A stretch of 17,539 nt of DNA from Methylococcus sp. UBA6136 (GTDB taxonomy: Bacteria; Pseudomonadota; Gammaproteobacteria; Methylococcales; Methylococcaceae), in the NCBI GenBank assembly GCA_002423305.1, contig DIVI01000066.1, forward strand, positions 1 to 17,539, in the 5' to 3' direction. A program made the translations under genes and the position numbers. A model generated the notes under the pieces. The model saw nothing but the letters and a program-made list of their open reading frames with translations. It searched no databases and was not told the origin of the DNA. Below are positions 1-7,301 of the stretch, one piece after another. The first letter of the stretch is position 1; the number at the start of each line of letters is the position of its first letter.

Positions 1-158
1 AGCCATGTATCGCAAGCGCAATGAGGTTGAACGGCTGTTTCGCCGACTCAAGGGATTTCGCCGTGTCTTCTCACGCTTTGACAAACTCGATTTCATGTTC
101 ACTGGCTTCATCCATTTCGCCCTGATCGTCGATGCGCTCCGTATGTGTTAACAGGCCC
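1..158 (+). mobile_element. Right end of an IS5-family (IS427-like) insertion sequence
   Basis: The transposase stop codon lies inside the sequence TGTTAACAGGCCC, which ends at 158. This resembles the terminal inverted repeats of IS427-group elements, which usually begin GGGCCTGTTA or similar when read from outside. The next bases are TAG, so the junction reads C-TA-G, the usual 2-bp TA target of this group; the duplicated TA would be 159-160. The left end lies outside the window, so neither the element's length nor the duplication can be confirmed. The exact end point is an inference. Confidence 0.7.
2..151 (+). CDS. IS5-family transposase, C-terminal end (partial)
   Basis: The reading frame enters from the left edge and runs 49 residues to a TAA at 149-151. 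It carries the block YRKRNEVERLFRRLKGFRR, which is the C-terminal DDE-domain signature of IS5-family (IS427-type) transposases: Y-(2)-R-(3)-E-(6)-K with the catalytic glutamate inside NEVERLF. The tail FTGFIHFALIVDAL is also typical of the family. The gene is cut by the window edge, so I cannot tell whether the transposase is intact. Many relatives are made from two overlapping frames by frameshifting. The known role is cut-and-paste or copy-out transposition of its own element. The identification is confident; the subgroup is an inference. Confidence 0.88.
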   Translation, partial: AMYRKRNEVERLFRRLKGFRRVFSRFDKLDFMFTGFIHFALIVDALRMC

Positions 159-160
159 TA

Positions 161-442
161 GCAAGAAATCTCTGATACTGCCCCTGCCAGATACCCGCTC
201 AGCTGCAAATTGGATCAAACCCTTATTTGATTCGCACAAGAGGTGCCTGACTGTAAAGAAGGTAAAAAACTTGAACCTTTTGCCACCGACCAGTACAGTG
301 GGACCCTTCATGGGAATCGATTCCCGCCATTGCATCCAGAAATTCCCCGTTCAGCCCAACATAGATTCCGGGCGATTGAACGGAGCATTCCTCGATGCTC
401 ATGCGTAAACTCAACCGACTTACGTCGCAAGGAGATTAGCCT
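161..442. other. Intergenic region between IS end and mepK-like gene
   Basis: No convincing coding sequence is visible here. Several short frames overlap on both strands, but none has a good ribosome binding site or family motif. The stretch holds a candidate promoter at 271-299, a perfect 14-bp palindrome at 312-325, and the strong Shine-Dalgarno AAGGAGA ahead of the ATG at 443. The palindrome may be an operator. Because the IS sits just upstream, the original upstream region may have been displaced. Confidence 0.5.
271..299 (+). promoter_or_regulatory. Candidate sigma-70 promoter for the mepK-like gene
   Basis: TTGAAC at 271-276 and TACAGT at 294-299 are separated by 17 bp. Each matches the sigma-70 consensus at four of six positions. 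Transcription would start about 135 bases before the ATG at 443, giving a long leader that contains the palindrome at 312-325. This is a pattern match only. Confidence 0.3.
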
Positions 443-1036
443 ATGAGTCATCAGAAAAATCTGATTGCCACTCCCACACAGCACTCGCCCGCCGGCCTCA
501 TTTCCCGCCGCAGTTTCCTGACCCGCTCCAGCATGGCCGCCGCAGGCGCCCTACTCCTCCCCTCCACGAAATCCGTCGCCAGCATGCTGAGCACGGAGCG
601 GGCGCTAAGCTTCCACAATGTTCATACCGACGAGGAATTGACCATTCGCTGCTGCCCGGAAAAGGATTACGACCGCGAAACCCGCCTACGCTTCAGCAGC
701 CTGTTGCGTGATCACCATGCCGATGAAGTGCGCGAGATGGACCCAGGGCTGATTGATATTTTCTTTGCGCTTTCAGCATTCACCGGCACCAACGGTACAT
801 TCAAGATCCTCTCCGGCTACCGCTCGCCCGAGACCAATAGCTGGCTGCGCCGCTTCAGCCACGGTGTGGCCGAGCACAGCATGCACATCGAGGGCAGGGC
901 CGTGGATATCCGCATGGATGAACTCAGCATCCGCGAAATTCGGCAGGCTGGACTGGCCTTGGCCATGGGGGGCGTGGGCTACTATCCTCGTTCCAATTTT
1001 GTTCACCTGGATACCGGTCGCATCCGTCACTGGTAA
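443..1036 (+). CDS. mepK: Tat-exported MepK/YcbK-like peptidoglycan endopeptidase (DUF882, M15 family)
   Basis: This is a 197-residue protein with a twin-arginine signal near residues 21-50: SRRSFLTR followed by a hydrophobic Ala/Leu-rich segment. It should therefore be exported folded to the periplasm. The C-terminal half is the DUF882/M15 fold, with GYRSPETN at 125-132, the zinc-ligand motif H148-x6-D155 and a third ligand H188 in NFVHLD. The pattern continues GYYPRSNFVHLDTGRIRHW almost as in E. coli MepK (YcbK), which cuts 3-3 (meso-DAP to meso-DAP) cross-links in murein. The start is supported by AAGGAGA 10 bases upstream. An L,D-transpeptidase that would make these cross-links is encoded just downstream in convergent orientation. 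E. coli also has ycbB next to ycbK. Family assignment is sure; exact bond specificity is inferred. Confidence 0.9.
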   Translation: MSHQKNLIATPTQHSPAGLISRRSFLTRSSMAAAGALLLPSTKSVASMLSTERALSFHNVHTDEELTIRCCPEKDYDRETRLRFSSLLRDHHADEVREMDPGLIDIFFALSAFTGTNGTFKILSGYRSPETNSWLRRFSHGVAEHSMHIEGRAVDIRMDELSIREIRQAGLALAMGGVGYYPRSNFVHLDTGRIRHW

Positions 1037-1148
1037 TCCAGAGACTGAAAAGGCCGCTCCCAAGCGACCCTGCCTCTATTCCAAACTTCGGCTGAAAGAC
1101 CGACAAACCGCTCAAGCCCCAGATATGCGCATCGATGAAGAAGGCAAC

Positions 1149-1340
1149 ATGGAGTTGTCCGCCGAGGAAAATCAGAATCTGATGGACCAACTCGACATTG
1201 CCACCAAGGATTACGATGATCCCCCCGTGGAGATCGAGTGCATCGACATGAATGACGATGCCGCTACCTTCAAGGCCATCAACACCAAGACCGGCAAGAC
1301 GGTGACTCTGGTGTTCGACCTGATGGGCAACGAAGGCTGA
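1149..1340 (+). CDS. Small acidic hypothetical protein
   Basis: This frame encodes 63 residues starting MELSAEENQN and ending LVFDLMGNEG. I do not recognise the family. It is strongly acidic, with about 15 Asp/Glu against 4 Lys, has one cysteine, and lacks a signal peptide or membrane segment, so it is probably cytoplasmic. The second half (TFKAINTKTGKTVTLVFDL) looks like a pair of beta strands joined by a TKTGKT turn. I chose the ATG at 1149 because AAGG lies 4 bases before it. An in-frame ATG at 1125 would add 8 residues but has no ribosome binding site. The gene follows the mepK-like gene by 112 bp on the same strand and may be cotranscribed. Codon use looks coding, but function is unknown. 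Confidence 0.6.
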   Translation: MELSAEENQNLMDQLDIATKDYDDPPVEIECIDMNDDAATFKAINTKTGKTVTLVFDLMGNEG

Positions 1341-1410
1341 CACCTTCGCCCCCCGACCCCGCACGAAGCAACCAGCTGCCGCGAAGCTTCCCTAACCTCG
1401 CCACTCCCAT

Positions 1411-3099
1411 TCAAGGTGGGTAGGGAAACCCTTTCGCCAGCAGAACCTGCAGCGTTCTGTCATGGCCGTAGATATCCTCGAAGAAACTGACCTTGCCGTC
1501 CGGATCAGCCATGACGGTTGAATAGAGGATGTAAACCGGGATGGGTTTCTTGATGTTGATCGTCTTGGTGACCTCACCGTCCATAAAAGATTGAATCCGA
1601 TCCTTCGGCCAATCCCCGTTCTCCGCCAAAACCCATTCGGCCAGCTTGAGAGGGTCCTGCACACGAATGCAGCCATGACTGAAATCGCGCCGATCGCGAT
1701 TGAACAACCCCTGGCTCGGCGTGCTGTGCAGATACACATTATTGGTATTCGGAAAAGAGAACTTAACCAAACCCAGGGCGTTGGAGCCACCCGGTTTCTG
1801 TCGTACTTTCAGGGCCCCTGTGGCCACCTTGTCCAGATTGCCTTGATTGGGCTCGAGTGCGGCGGCCTGCAGCGAGAAATTCGGCACGATCTCCATGTTG
1901 TTTTTTTCCAAATATTTCCGATCACGAAGAATATCCGGCACCACCTCCTTGGCCGCGATGCCGTCCGGCACATTCCAATAAGGCCGGAAGGTCACCATGG
2001 TCATGTCCGAATGAAAGACCGGCGTATTGCGCCCGTCGATTGCCTCCCCGACTACCACATTCATCTGGATGTCATGCTGCCCAAGACCCTCGCCAGCCCT
2101 GGCTCCATAAAGCTTGAAGGAGGGGATGTTTACAATCAGGTAATGCCCACGCACATCCGCCGGCAGCCAACGCAAGCGCTCCAGCCCCAGCTGGATCTGC
2201 TTCAAACGATCCGGGATGGGAGTAGACAGCCGCGCCAGCGTCGCCTTGCCGATAATCGCGTCATTCCCCAATCCGTGCCGGATCTGGTAAGCCTTGACCG
2301 CCTGAGCCAATTCCGCGTCATAGAGCTCCGATGTTTCGGCACCCAACTTGATCGCCTTGAGATCCCCCAACGCCACCAATAACTTTCGAAGCGCCGGGAC
2401 ATCCTTGTGACTCATCCCCGGCGAGAACTTGGCCGGAAAACCAAACCGCATATGCGGCAATTCCCTGGCCAGCTTTCGATAACGCAGCAACGCCTGTTTC
2501 AGCGGACGATAGATGGGAAAGCGGGGTTCCAATTCGGCCAGAATGGTCTTGGGATCTGCACTCTGGGTCAGGTCACGAACACGCTTGGGAACATCCAGCC
2601 GCTTCGGCTCGACATTGAGACCAAACCCCACGGCACGGGGATTGATACGGCCCAGATAAAGATTGGACACATAACGCGTGGCGGCAATGCTCAGGGCCAC
2701 ATCGAAGTCCGCTACCTCGGCCGGAGCGGAGGATTTGAGTGCGGGCGCCGCCATCCAGGTCGACAGTAAGTCCGCATCGTAATCCTCGGCATTCAATCCG
2801 CGATCATCAGCCCCTTTCAAACTTTCAATCATCGCCTTGGCCTGGGGTGTCGGCTTGCCCTCCCTGAACCACAGCGGGGCCGGATCCGGCTGACCATAGA
2901 GTTGGGCGAGTGGCTTGGCCACATCGGAAAACTTGCCCCAGCGCAACTTCGGGTGCTTGCCTGATTTCAGCAAGATCTGTATCGCATTGGCCGAGTCTTC
3001 GGCATGAGCCCCGCCCAACCCTTGAACCATCAAAAAAGCCGCCAGCAGGGCCCCGGCCAGACCCGAGCGAACCCACACAAACCATGACCGATCAACCAT
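1411..3099 (-). CDS. ldtD: Periplasmic L,D-transpeptidase, YcbB/LdtD-like
   Basis: The product has 562 residues from the ATG at 3099. It begins with a signal peptide (a basic start, the hydrophobic stretch LAGALLAAFLMV, and AHA as the likely cut site near residue 33). A scaffold region follows, then a peptidoglycan-binding-like segment around 228-292, then the YkuD catalytic domain from about 319 to 490. The YkuD motif reads H458-S-T-P and S-H475-G-C477-I-R, with C477 as the nucleophile. Length and domain order match E. coli LdtD (YcbB, 615 residues), which makes 3-3 cross-links and is inhibited by carbapenems. An in-frame GTG at 3129 would add 10 residues but would spoil the signal peptide's N-region. 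GAGGA lies 10 bases before the ATG. It is convergent with the mepK-like gene, whose product would cut the same bonds. Confidence 0.9.
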   Translation of the reverse strand: MVDRSWFVWVRSGLAGALLAAFLMVQGLGGAHAEDSANAIQILLKSGKHPKLRWGKFSDVAKPLAQLYGQPDPAPLWFREGKPTPQAKAMIESLKGADDRGLNAEDYDADLLSTWMAAPALKSSAPAEVADFDVALSIAATRYVSNLYLGRINPRAVGFGLNVEPKRLDVPKRVRDLTQSADPKTILAELEPRFPIYRPLKQALLRYRKLARELPHMRFGFPAKFSPGMSHKDVPALRKLLVALGDLKAIKLGAETSELYDAELAQAVKAYQIRHGLGNDAIIGKATLARLSTPIPDRLKQIQLGLERLRWLPADVRGHYLIVNIPSFKLYGARAGEGLGQHDIQMNVVVGEAIDGRNTPVFHSDMTMVTFRPYWNVPDGIAAKEVVPDILRDRKYLEKNNMEIVPNFSLQAAALEPNQGNLDKVATGALKVRQKPGGSNALGLVKFSFPNTNNVYLHSTPSQGLFNRDRRDFSHGCIRVQDPLKLAEWVLAENGDWPKDRIQSFMDGEVTKTINIKKPIPVYILYSTVMADPDGKVSFFEDIYGHDRTLQVLLAKGFPYPP

Positions 3100-3154
3100 T
3101 ACGTGCCCATCCTCTTCGTAGCCATCCACACCCTACTCAGGCGCAGTCCCCGAA

Positions 3155-3160
3155 AGTATA
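3155..3160 (-). promoter_or_regulatory. Candidate -10 box for ldtD
   Basis: On the minus strand this reads TATACT, five of six to the consensus, about 56 bases before the ldtD ATG. No good -35 hexamer sits 16-18 bp upstream, so the promoter may be weak or activator-dependent. It lies in the divergent region shared with the suf promoter. Confidence 0.3.
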
Positions 3161-3206
3161 GCTTTATCAAAACAGCGGAACCCACCGGCACGCTATAACC
3201 AAGTTC

Positions 3207-3235
3207 TTTACTAGGTAATTAAACAGGACTAAAAT
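3207..3235 (+). promoter_or_regulatory. Promoter of the suf operon
   Basis: TTTACT at 3207-3212 and TAAAAT at 3230-3235 are spaced by exactly 17 bp, matching sigma-70 at four and five of six positions. Transcription would start near 3242, about 20 bases before the regulator's ATG. The -10 box lies inside the palindrome at 3226-3240, so a bound repressor would block RNA polymerase. Confidence 0.65.
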
Positions 3236-3240
3236 AGTCC
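3226..3240. promoter_or_regulatory. IscR type-1-like operator (perfect dyad)
   Basis: GGACTA-AAA-TAGTCC is a perfect 6-3-6 inverted repeat. Its core, GACTAAAATAGTC at 3227-3239, fits the half-site pattern GACTRwwwYAGTC known for [2Fe-2S]-IscR type-1 sites at every position. It overlaps the -10 box of the suf promoter and lies 22 bases before the Rrf2 gene, so autorepression by that protein is the simplest reading. Binding is inferred from sequence, not shown. Confidence 0.7.
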
Positions 3241-3261
3241 GCAATAAATCGGCAGGACACC

Positions 3262-3735
3262 ATGCTTCGGATCAGCAAACTCAGCGATTACGCCATCATC
3301 ATTCTCGGGCACATGGCCAAGGCCCCGGGGTCGACCTATGCGGCGACCGATCTGGCGGAATCCGCCCGCGTCGCGGGGCCCACGGTCAGCAAGGTTCTAA
3401 AGGCGTTGGCGCGTGCCCAGATTCTGAATTCCACCCGGGGAGCCAAAGGCGGTTATCAACTTTCCCGACCACCCGAACAAACCACCATAGCGAGCATCAT
3501 TGCCGCACTTGAAGGCCCGATCGCGCTCACCGAATGCAGCCTCGAAAACACCCAATGCGAACAATCCCACTCCTGCCATGTGCGGGGCAACTGGTCGGTA
3601 CTCAACCGCGCCATCCAGACCGCACTGGAATCCGTCACCCTTGCTGACATGGCCAGCCCGATGGGCAAAGCGCCCGAAGGCTTTCGGATTCCTCTCAGCA
3701 GCATTGCCCTTCAGCCTAGACGTATCACGGAGTAA
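3262..3735 (+). CDS. Rrf2-family SUF operon regulator, IscR-like
   Basis: The 157-residue protein starts MLRISKLSDYAI, the typical Rrf2 N-terminus. A winged helix-turn-helix follows (about 25-68, including GPTVSKVLKAL and RGAKGGYQLSRP). A three-cysteine cluster-binding loop lies at C92, C99 and C105, with H106 next to the last. IscR has the same arrangement and binds [2Fe-2S] there. The protein matches the group described as the SUF system Fe-S cluster assembly regulator, common in gammaproteobacteria that lack iscR. It heads the suf operon, ending 5 bp before sufB, and its promoter carries a matching operator. Expected role: repress suf when holo and derepress it under iron or oxidative stress. 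AGGA lies 4 bases before the ATG. Family call is firm; the regulatory logic is inferred. Confidence 0.9.
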   Translation: MLRISKLSDYAIIILGHMAKAPGSTYAATDLAESARVAGPTVSKVLKALARAQILNSTRGAKGGYQLSRPPEQTTIASIIAALEGPIALTECSLENTQCEQSHSCHVRGNWSVLNRAIQTALESVTLADMASPMGKAPEGFRIPLSSIALQPRRITE

Positions 3736-3740
3736 AACCG

Positions 3741-5186
3741 ATGTCGGCGACCTCAGAAACACTCGAAAACATCATCCACAAGGAATACAAGCCGGGCTTT
3801 GTCACCGATCTTGAATCCGACACGTTCCCGCCTGGACTTAATGAGGATGTCATTCGCGCGATCTCGGGCAAGAAAAACGAGCCCGAGTTCATGCTGCAAT
3901 GGCGGCTGGATGCCTATCGACATTGGCTGACCATGACCGAGCCGACCTGGGCCTATGTCAATTACGAGTCGGTCAATTACCAGAGCATCAGCTATTACTC
4001 CGCACCCAAGGTCAAGGAAGGCCCCAAAAACCTGAATGAAGTCGATCCGAAGTTGCTGGAGACCTACAAAAAATTGGGCATCCCCCTTTATGAGCAGGAA
4101 CGATTGGCTGGCGTGGCGGTGGATGCGGTATTCGACAGCGTCTCGGTCGCCACGACCTTCAAGGACAAGCTCGCGTCAGCCGGAGTGATCTTCTGCTCGA
4201 TGTCGGAAGCGATCAAGGAACATCCAGAACTGGTTCGGCAATACCTGGGCACGGTGGTACCGACCTCGGACAACTTTTTTGCCGCACTCAACTCGGCCGT
4301 TTTTTCCGATGGCTCCTTTGTTTATATCCCCAAAGGCGTCCGCTGTCCGATGGAGTTGTCGACCTACTTCCGCATCAACGCCGCCAATACCGGACAGTTC
4401 GAACGCACGCTGATCATTGCCGAGGAAGGCAGTCATGTCAGCTACCTCGAAGGCTGCACCGCACCCATGCGCGACGAAAACCAGTTGCATGCGGCCGTGG
4501 TGGAACTGGTAGCGCTCGACCATGCCGAGATCAAATATTCAACGGTACAGAACTGGTATCCCGGCGATGAAGAGGGCCGAGGCGGCATCTACAACTTTGT
4601 CACCAAACGCGGCGACTGCCGGGGGCGCCAATCAAAGATCTCCTGGACGCAAGTCGAAACCGGCTCCGCCATCACCTGGAAATACCCCAGCTGCATACTC
4701 CGAGGAGAGGAGTCCGTTGGCGAGTTCTATTCGGTCGCGGTCACCAACCACTGCCAGCAGGCCGACACGGGCACCAAAATGATCCACATCGGCAAGAACA
4801 CCCGCAGCACCATTATCTCCAAGGGCATTTCGGCCGGGCGCGCGCAAAATACCTATCGAGGTCAGGTCAAGATCCTCAAGAGCGCTGAAAATGCCCGCAA
4901 TTACACGCAGTGTGACTCCCTGCTGATCGGCGATCGCTGCGGTGCACACACCTTCCCTTATATCGAGGTCAAGCAACCGTCAGCTCAGCTGGAGCACGAA
5001 GCCACTACATCAAAAATTAGCGAAGATCAGCTGTTCTTCTGCCAGCAGCGTGGCCTTTCCGCCGAGGATGCCGTCTCGATGATCGTCAACGGCTTCTGCA
5101 AGCAGGTTTTCAAGGAACTCCCCATGGAATTTGCCGTGGAAGCGCAAGCCCTGCTGGGAATCAGTCTGGAAGGCAGCGTGGGTTAA
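3741..5186 (+). CDS. sufB: Fe-S cluster assembly scaffold SufB
   Basis: At 481 residues this is a full-length SufB. It forms the SufBC2D scaffold on which Fe-S clusters are built in the cytoplasm. Recognisable blocks include PTWAYVNYESVNYQSISYY near 68, FVYIPKGVRCP, and the right-handed beta-helix core. The residues known to carry the nascent cluster in E. coli, C405 and E434, correspond to C391 (NYTQCDSLLIGDRCGAH) and E420 (QLEHEATTSK); the 29-residue spacing is identical. A weak CGGAG lies 9-10 bases before the ATG. The gene begins 5 bp after the regulator's stop, so the two are surely cotranscribed. No truncation or frameshift is seen. Confidence 0.97.
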   Translation: MSATSETLENIIHKEYKPGFVTDLESDTFPPGLNEDVIRAISGKKNEPEFMLQWRLDAYRHWLTMTEPTWAYVNYESVNYQSISYYSAPKVKEGPKNLNEVDPKLLETYKKLGIPLYEQERLAGVAVDAVFDSVSVATTFKDKLASAGVIFCSMSEAIKEHPELVRQYLGTVVPTSDNFFAALNSAVFSDGSFVYIPKGVRCPMELSTYFRINAANTGQFERTLIIAEEGSHVSYLEGCTAPMRDENQLHAAVVELVALDHAEIKYSTVQNWYPGDEEGRGGIYNFVTKRGDCRGRQSKISWTQVETGSAITWKYPSCILRGEESVGEFYSVAVTNHCQQADTGTKMIHIGKNTRSTIISKGISAGRAQNTYRGQVKILKSAENARNYTQCDSLLIGDRCGAHTFPYIEVKQPSAQLEHEATTSKISEDQLFFCQQRGLSAEDAVSMIVNGFCKQVFKELPMEFAVEAQALLGISLEGSVG

Positions 5187-5226
5187 CCCACTGCAAAAAA
5201 AACACCCATCAACACGTTAAAAGACC

Positions 5227-5979
5227 ATGCTAAGCATCAAGAATCTGCAAGCCCGCGTCGAAGACAAGGCCATCCTTAAAGGCATCAGCCTCGAGGTCAA
5301 GCCGGGAGAAGTTCACGCCATCATGGGCCCGAATGGCTCCGGGAAGAGCACCCTGTCCCATGTCCTGGCCGGCCGTTCCGGCTACGAAGTTACCGGCGGC
5401 AGCGTCACCTATCAGGGCAAGGACCTGCTCGACATGAAGCCGGAAGAACGGGCGCGCGAAGGCGTCTTCCTCGCCTTCCAGTATCCGGTTGAAATTCCCG
5501 GCGTCAGCAACATCTACCTGCTCAAGGCCGCCCTGAACGCCATCCGCAAACATCGAGGCGACAGCGAAGTCGACGCCATGGATTTCCTGCCGATGGTGAA
5601 AGCCCGGATCAAGTCACTGAACCTTGATGAGCAATTCCTTTACCGGGGTGTCAACGAAGGCTTCTCCGGCGGCGAAAAGAAGCGTAATGAAATCCTGCAG
5701 ATGGCCATTCTGGAACCGAGCCTCTGCATTCTCGACGAAACCGATTCCGGACTCGATATCGATGCCTTGAAAATCGTGGCCGATGGTGTCAACGCGCTCC
5801 GTTCGCCCGATCGCTCCTTCATCATGGTGACCCACTACCAGCGCCTGCTGGATTACATCAAGCCGGATGTCGTGCATGTCCTCGCCCAGGGTCGTATCGT
5901 CAAATCCGGCGGACCGGAACTGGCCCATGAGTTGGAAGAAAAGGGCTATGGCTGGATCGACCAGGGTGCCACCGCGTGA
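5227..5979 (+). CDS. sufC: Fe-S cluster assembly ATPase SufC
   Basis: This 250-residue ABC-type ATPase is the motor of the SufBC2D complex. Walker A is GPNGSGKS at 34-41, the signature is FSGGEKKR at 146-153, and Walker B ends in D170-E171 (LCILDETDSGLDID). SufC proteins have EKKRNEI after the signature, as here, where transporters differ. ATP binding by the SufC dimer reshapes SufB-SufD and exposes the assembly site. The gene starts 40 bp after sufB with only a weak purine-rich ribosome site. Its stop overlaps the sufD start by 4 bases (GTGA at 5976-5979), which implies translational coupling. Confidence 0.97.
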   Translation: MLSIKNLQARVEDKAILKGISLEVKPGEVHAIMGPNGSGKSTLSHVLAGRSGYEVTGGSVTYQGKDLLDMKPEERAREGVFLAFQYPVEIPGVSNIYLLKAALNAIRKHRGDSEVDAMDFLPMVKARIKSLNLDEQFLYRGVNEGFSGGEKKRNEILQMAILEPSLCILDETDSGLDIDALKIVADGVNALRSPDRSFIMVTHYQRLLDYIKPDVVHVLAQGRIVKSGGPELAHELEEKGYGWIDQGATA

Positions 5980-7301
5980 GAGAGCAGACCGTCATGGACT
6001 ATGCCGAGCATTACCAAACCGTTTCCACCGACCTGCCGGGACATTCGTTGTCGTGGCTTCAGGCCCTGCGTACCAGGGCAAACATCGATTTTTCAACATC
6101 CGGGTTCCCCTCGCCCCGCGAGGAAGAATGGCGCTATACCAATATCACCCCTATCGAGAAAAAGCGGTTTACACCGAAGGTTTCAGCCGGTGACCCAAGC
6201 GCCGCTGCTGAACTCATCCAGCACCATCGGCTGGACGACACCTGGTCACTGGTCTTTGTCGATGGCGTTTACTCTGCCGGGCATTCCAGGCTGACCGGAC
6301 TTCCGGAAAGCATCCAGATCCTCCCGATTTCCGAAGCGCTTGAGCGCTACCCGGAAAAAGTCCACACGATGCTGCAACAAGCGGCCGATTGCGAGACTCA
6401 CGGCTTCATAGCCTTCAACACGGCCTATTTCAGGGATGGCGCCTTCATCGTAATCCCGGACAAGCAGGTGCCGGAAAGGCCGATCCAGCTTCTCCACGTC
6501 TCGACGCAAGCGGAGGGACTTTCGGTGCTCCGGCATCTGATCAGCCTCGGCATCCATGCCCAAGCCACGGTCATCGAAACCTATGTCGGCGAAAAAGAAA
6601 CCGCCTGTCTGACCGCTGCAGTGACCGAAATCGACCTGGCCGCCAACGCCCATCTGGATCATTACAAGCTGCAGAATGAAAGCGATCGAACTTTCCACTT
6701 CGGCGGCATTTACTCGGATCAGAAAGCCTCGGCACGTTTCCGCCAAAATCATGCCGCCTTTGGCGGACTGATGGCGCGCACGGAAATCCACAGCCATCTG
6801 GGGCAAGCGGCGGAATGTGATCTGGATGGCCTGTTTCTGGCCTCGGGTCGGCGCCACCTCGATACGCACACGATTCTCCGCCACCACGGCGCCCACGCCG
6901 TCAGCCGAGAGAGTTATCGGGGCATCGCGTCCGAACGAGGACGCGGCGTCTTCTCCGGACGCATCGTGGTCGACCCGCAGGCCCAAAAAACCGACGCGGA
7001 GATGAACAACCGGAATCTCCTGCTCTCCGATGATGCGGAAATCGACAGCAAGCCGCAGCTGGAAATTCATGCCGACGACGTCAAGTGCGCGCACGGCGTA
7101 ACGGTCGGACAACTGAGCGCCGAATCCATCTTTTACCTGCAATCCCGCGGCATCGACGAAGCCTCTGCCCGCAACATGCTGACCTTCGCCTTTGCCAACG
7201 AAATGGTGGAGAAGATCCGGCATGACGGCCACCGCCAGCAAGTCCGTGACGCACTGCTGGCCAACCTGCCACAAACGGACGTTCGCGGAGATTGGTTATG
7301 A
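5976..7301 (+). CDS. sufD: Fe-S cluster assembly protein SufD
   Basis: This 441-residue protein pairs with SufB in the SufBC2D scaffold. The N-terminus carries FPSPREEEWRYTNITPI, the usual SufD opening motif. The C-terminal beta-helix and helical domain include IHADDVKCAHGVTVGQL, matching the KCSHG region of E. coli SufD whose histidine (H360) helps cluster assembly. The cysteine of this motif is codon 7086-7088 and the histidine 7092-7094. I used the GTG at 5976, which overlaps the sufC stop. An in-frame ATG at 5994, 10 bases after GAGAG, is also plausible and would remove 6 residues. The stop overlaps the sufS ATG (ATGA at 7298-7301). Length is normal for the family. Confidence 0.95.
   Translation: MREQTVMDYAEHYQTVSTDLPGHSLSWLQALRTRANIDFSTSGFPSPREEEWRYTNITPIEKKRFTPKVSAGDPSAAAELIQHHRLDDTWSLVFVDGVYSAGHSRLTGLPESIQILPISEALERYPEKVHTMLQQAADCETHGFIAFNTAYFRDGAFIVIPDKQVPERPIQLLHVSTQAEGLSVLRHLISLGIHAQATVIETYVGEKETACLTAAVTEIDLAANAHLDHYKLQNESDRTFHFGGIYSDQKASARFRQNHAAFGGLMARTEIHSHLGQAAECDLDGLFLASGRRHLDTHTILRHHGAHAVSRESYRGIASERGRGVFSGRIVVDPQAQKTDAEMNNRNLLLSDDAEIDSKPQLEIHADDVKCAHGVTVGQLSAESIFYLQSRGIDEASARNMLTFAFANEMVEKIRHDGHRQQVRDALLANLPQTDVRGDWL

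Noticed and set aside
108..446. Overlapping short frames on both strands after the IS
   Set aside because: None has a ribosome site, a signal peptide or a family motif, and they overlap each other.
1591..2382. 263-residue open frame on the plus strand
   Set aside because: It is antisense to ldtD, whose catalytic and signal regions are intact on the other strand.
3099..3129. Upstream GTG start for ldtD at 3129
   Set aside because: It adds an acidic N-terminus (MDGYEEDGHV) before the signal peptide, while the ATG at 3099 gives a normal basic N-region.
6246..7274. 342-residue open frame on the minus strand
   Set aside because: It lies wholly within sufD and has no family motif. The plus strand encodes a clear SufD, so this is a shadow frame of GC-rich coding DNA.
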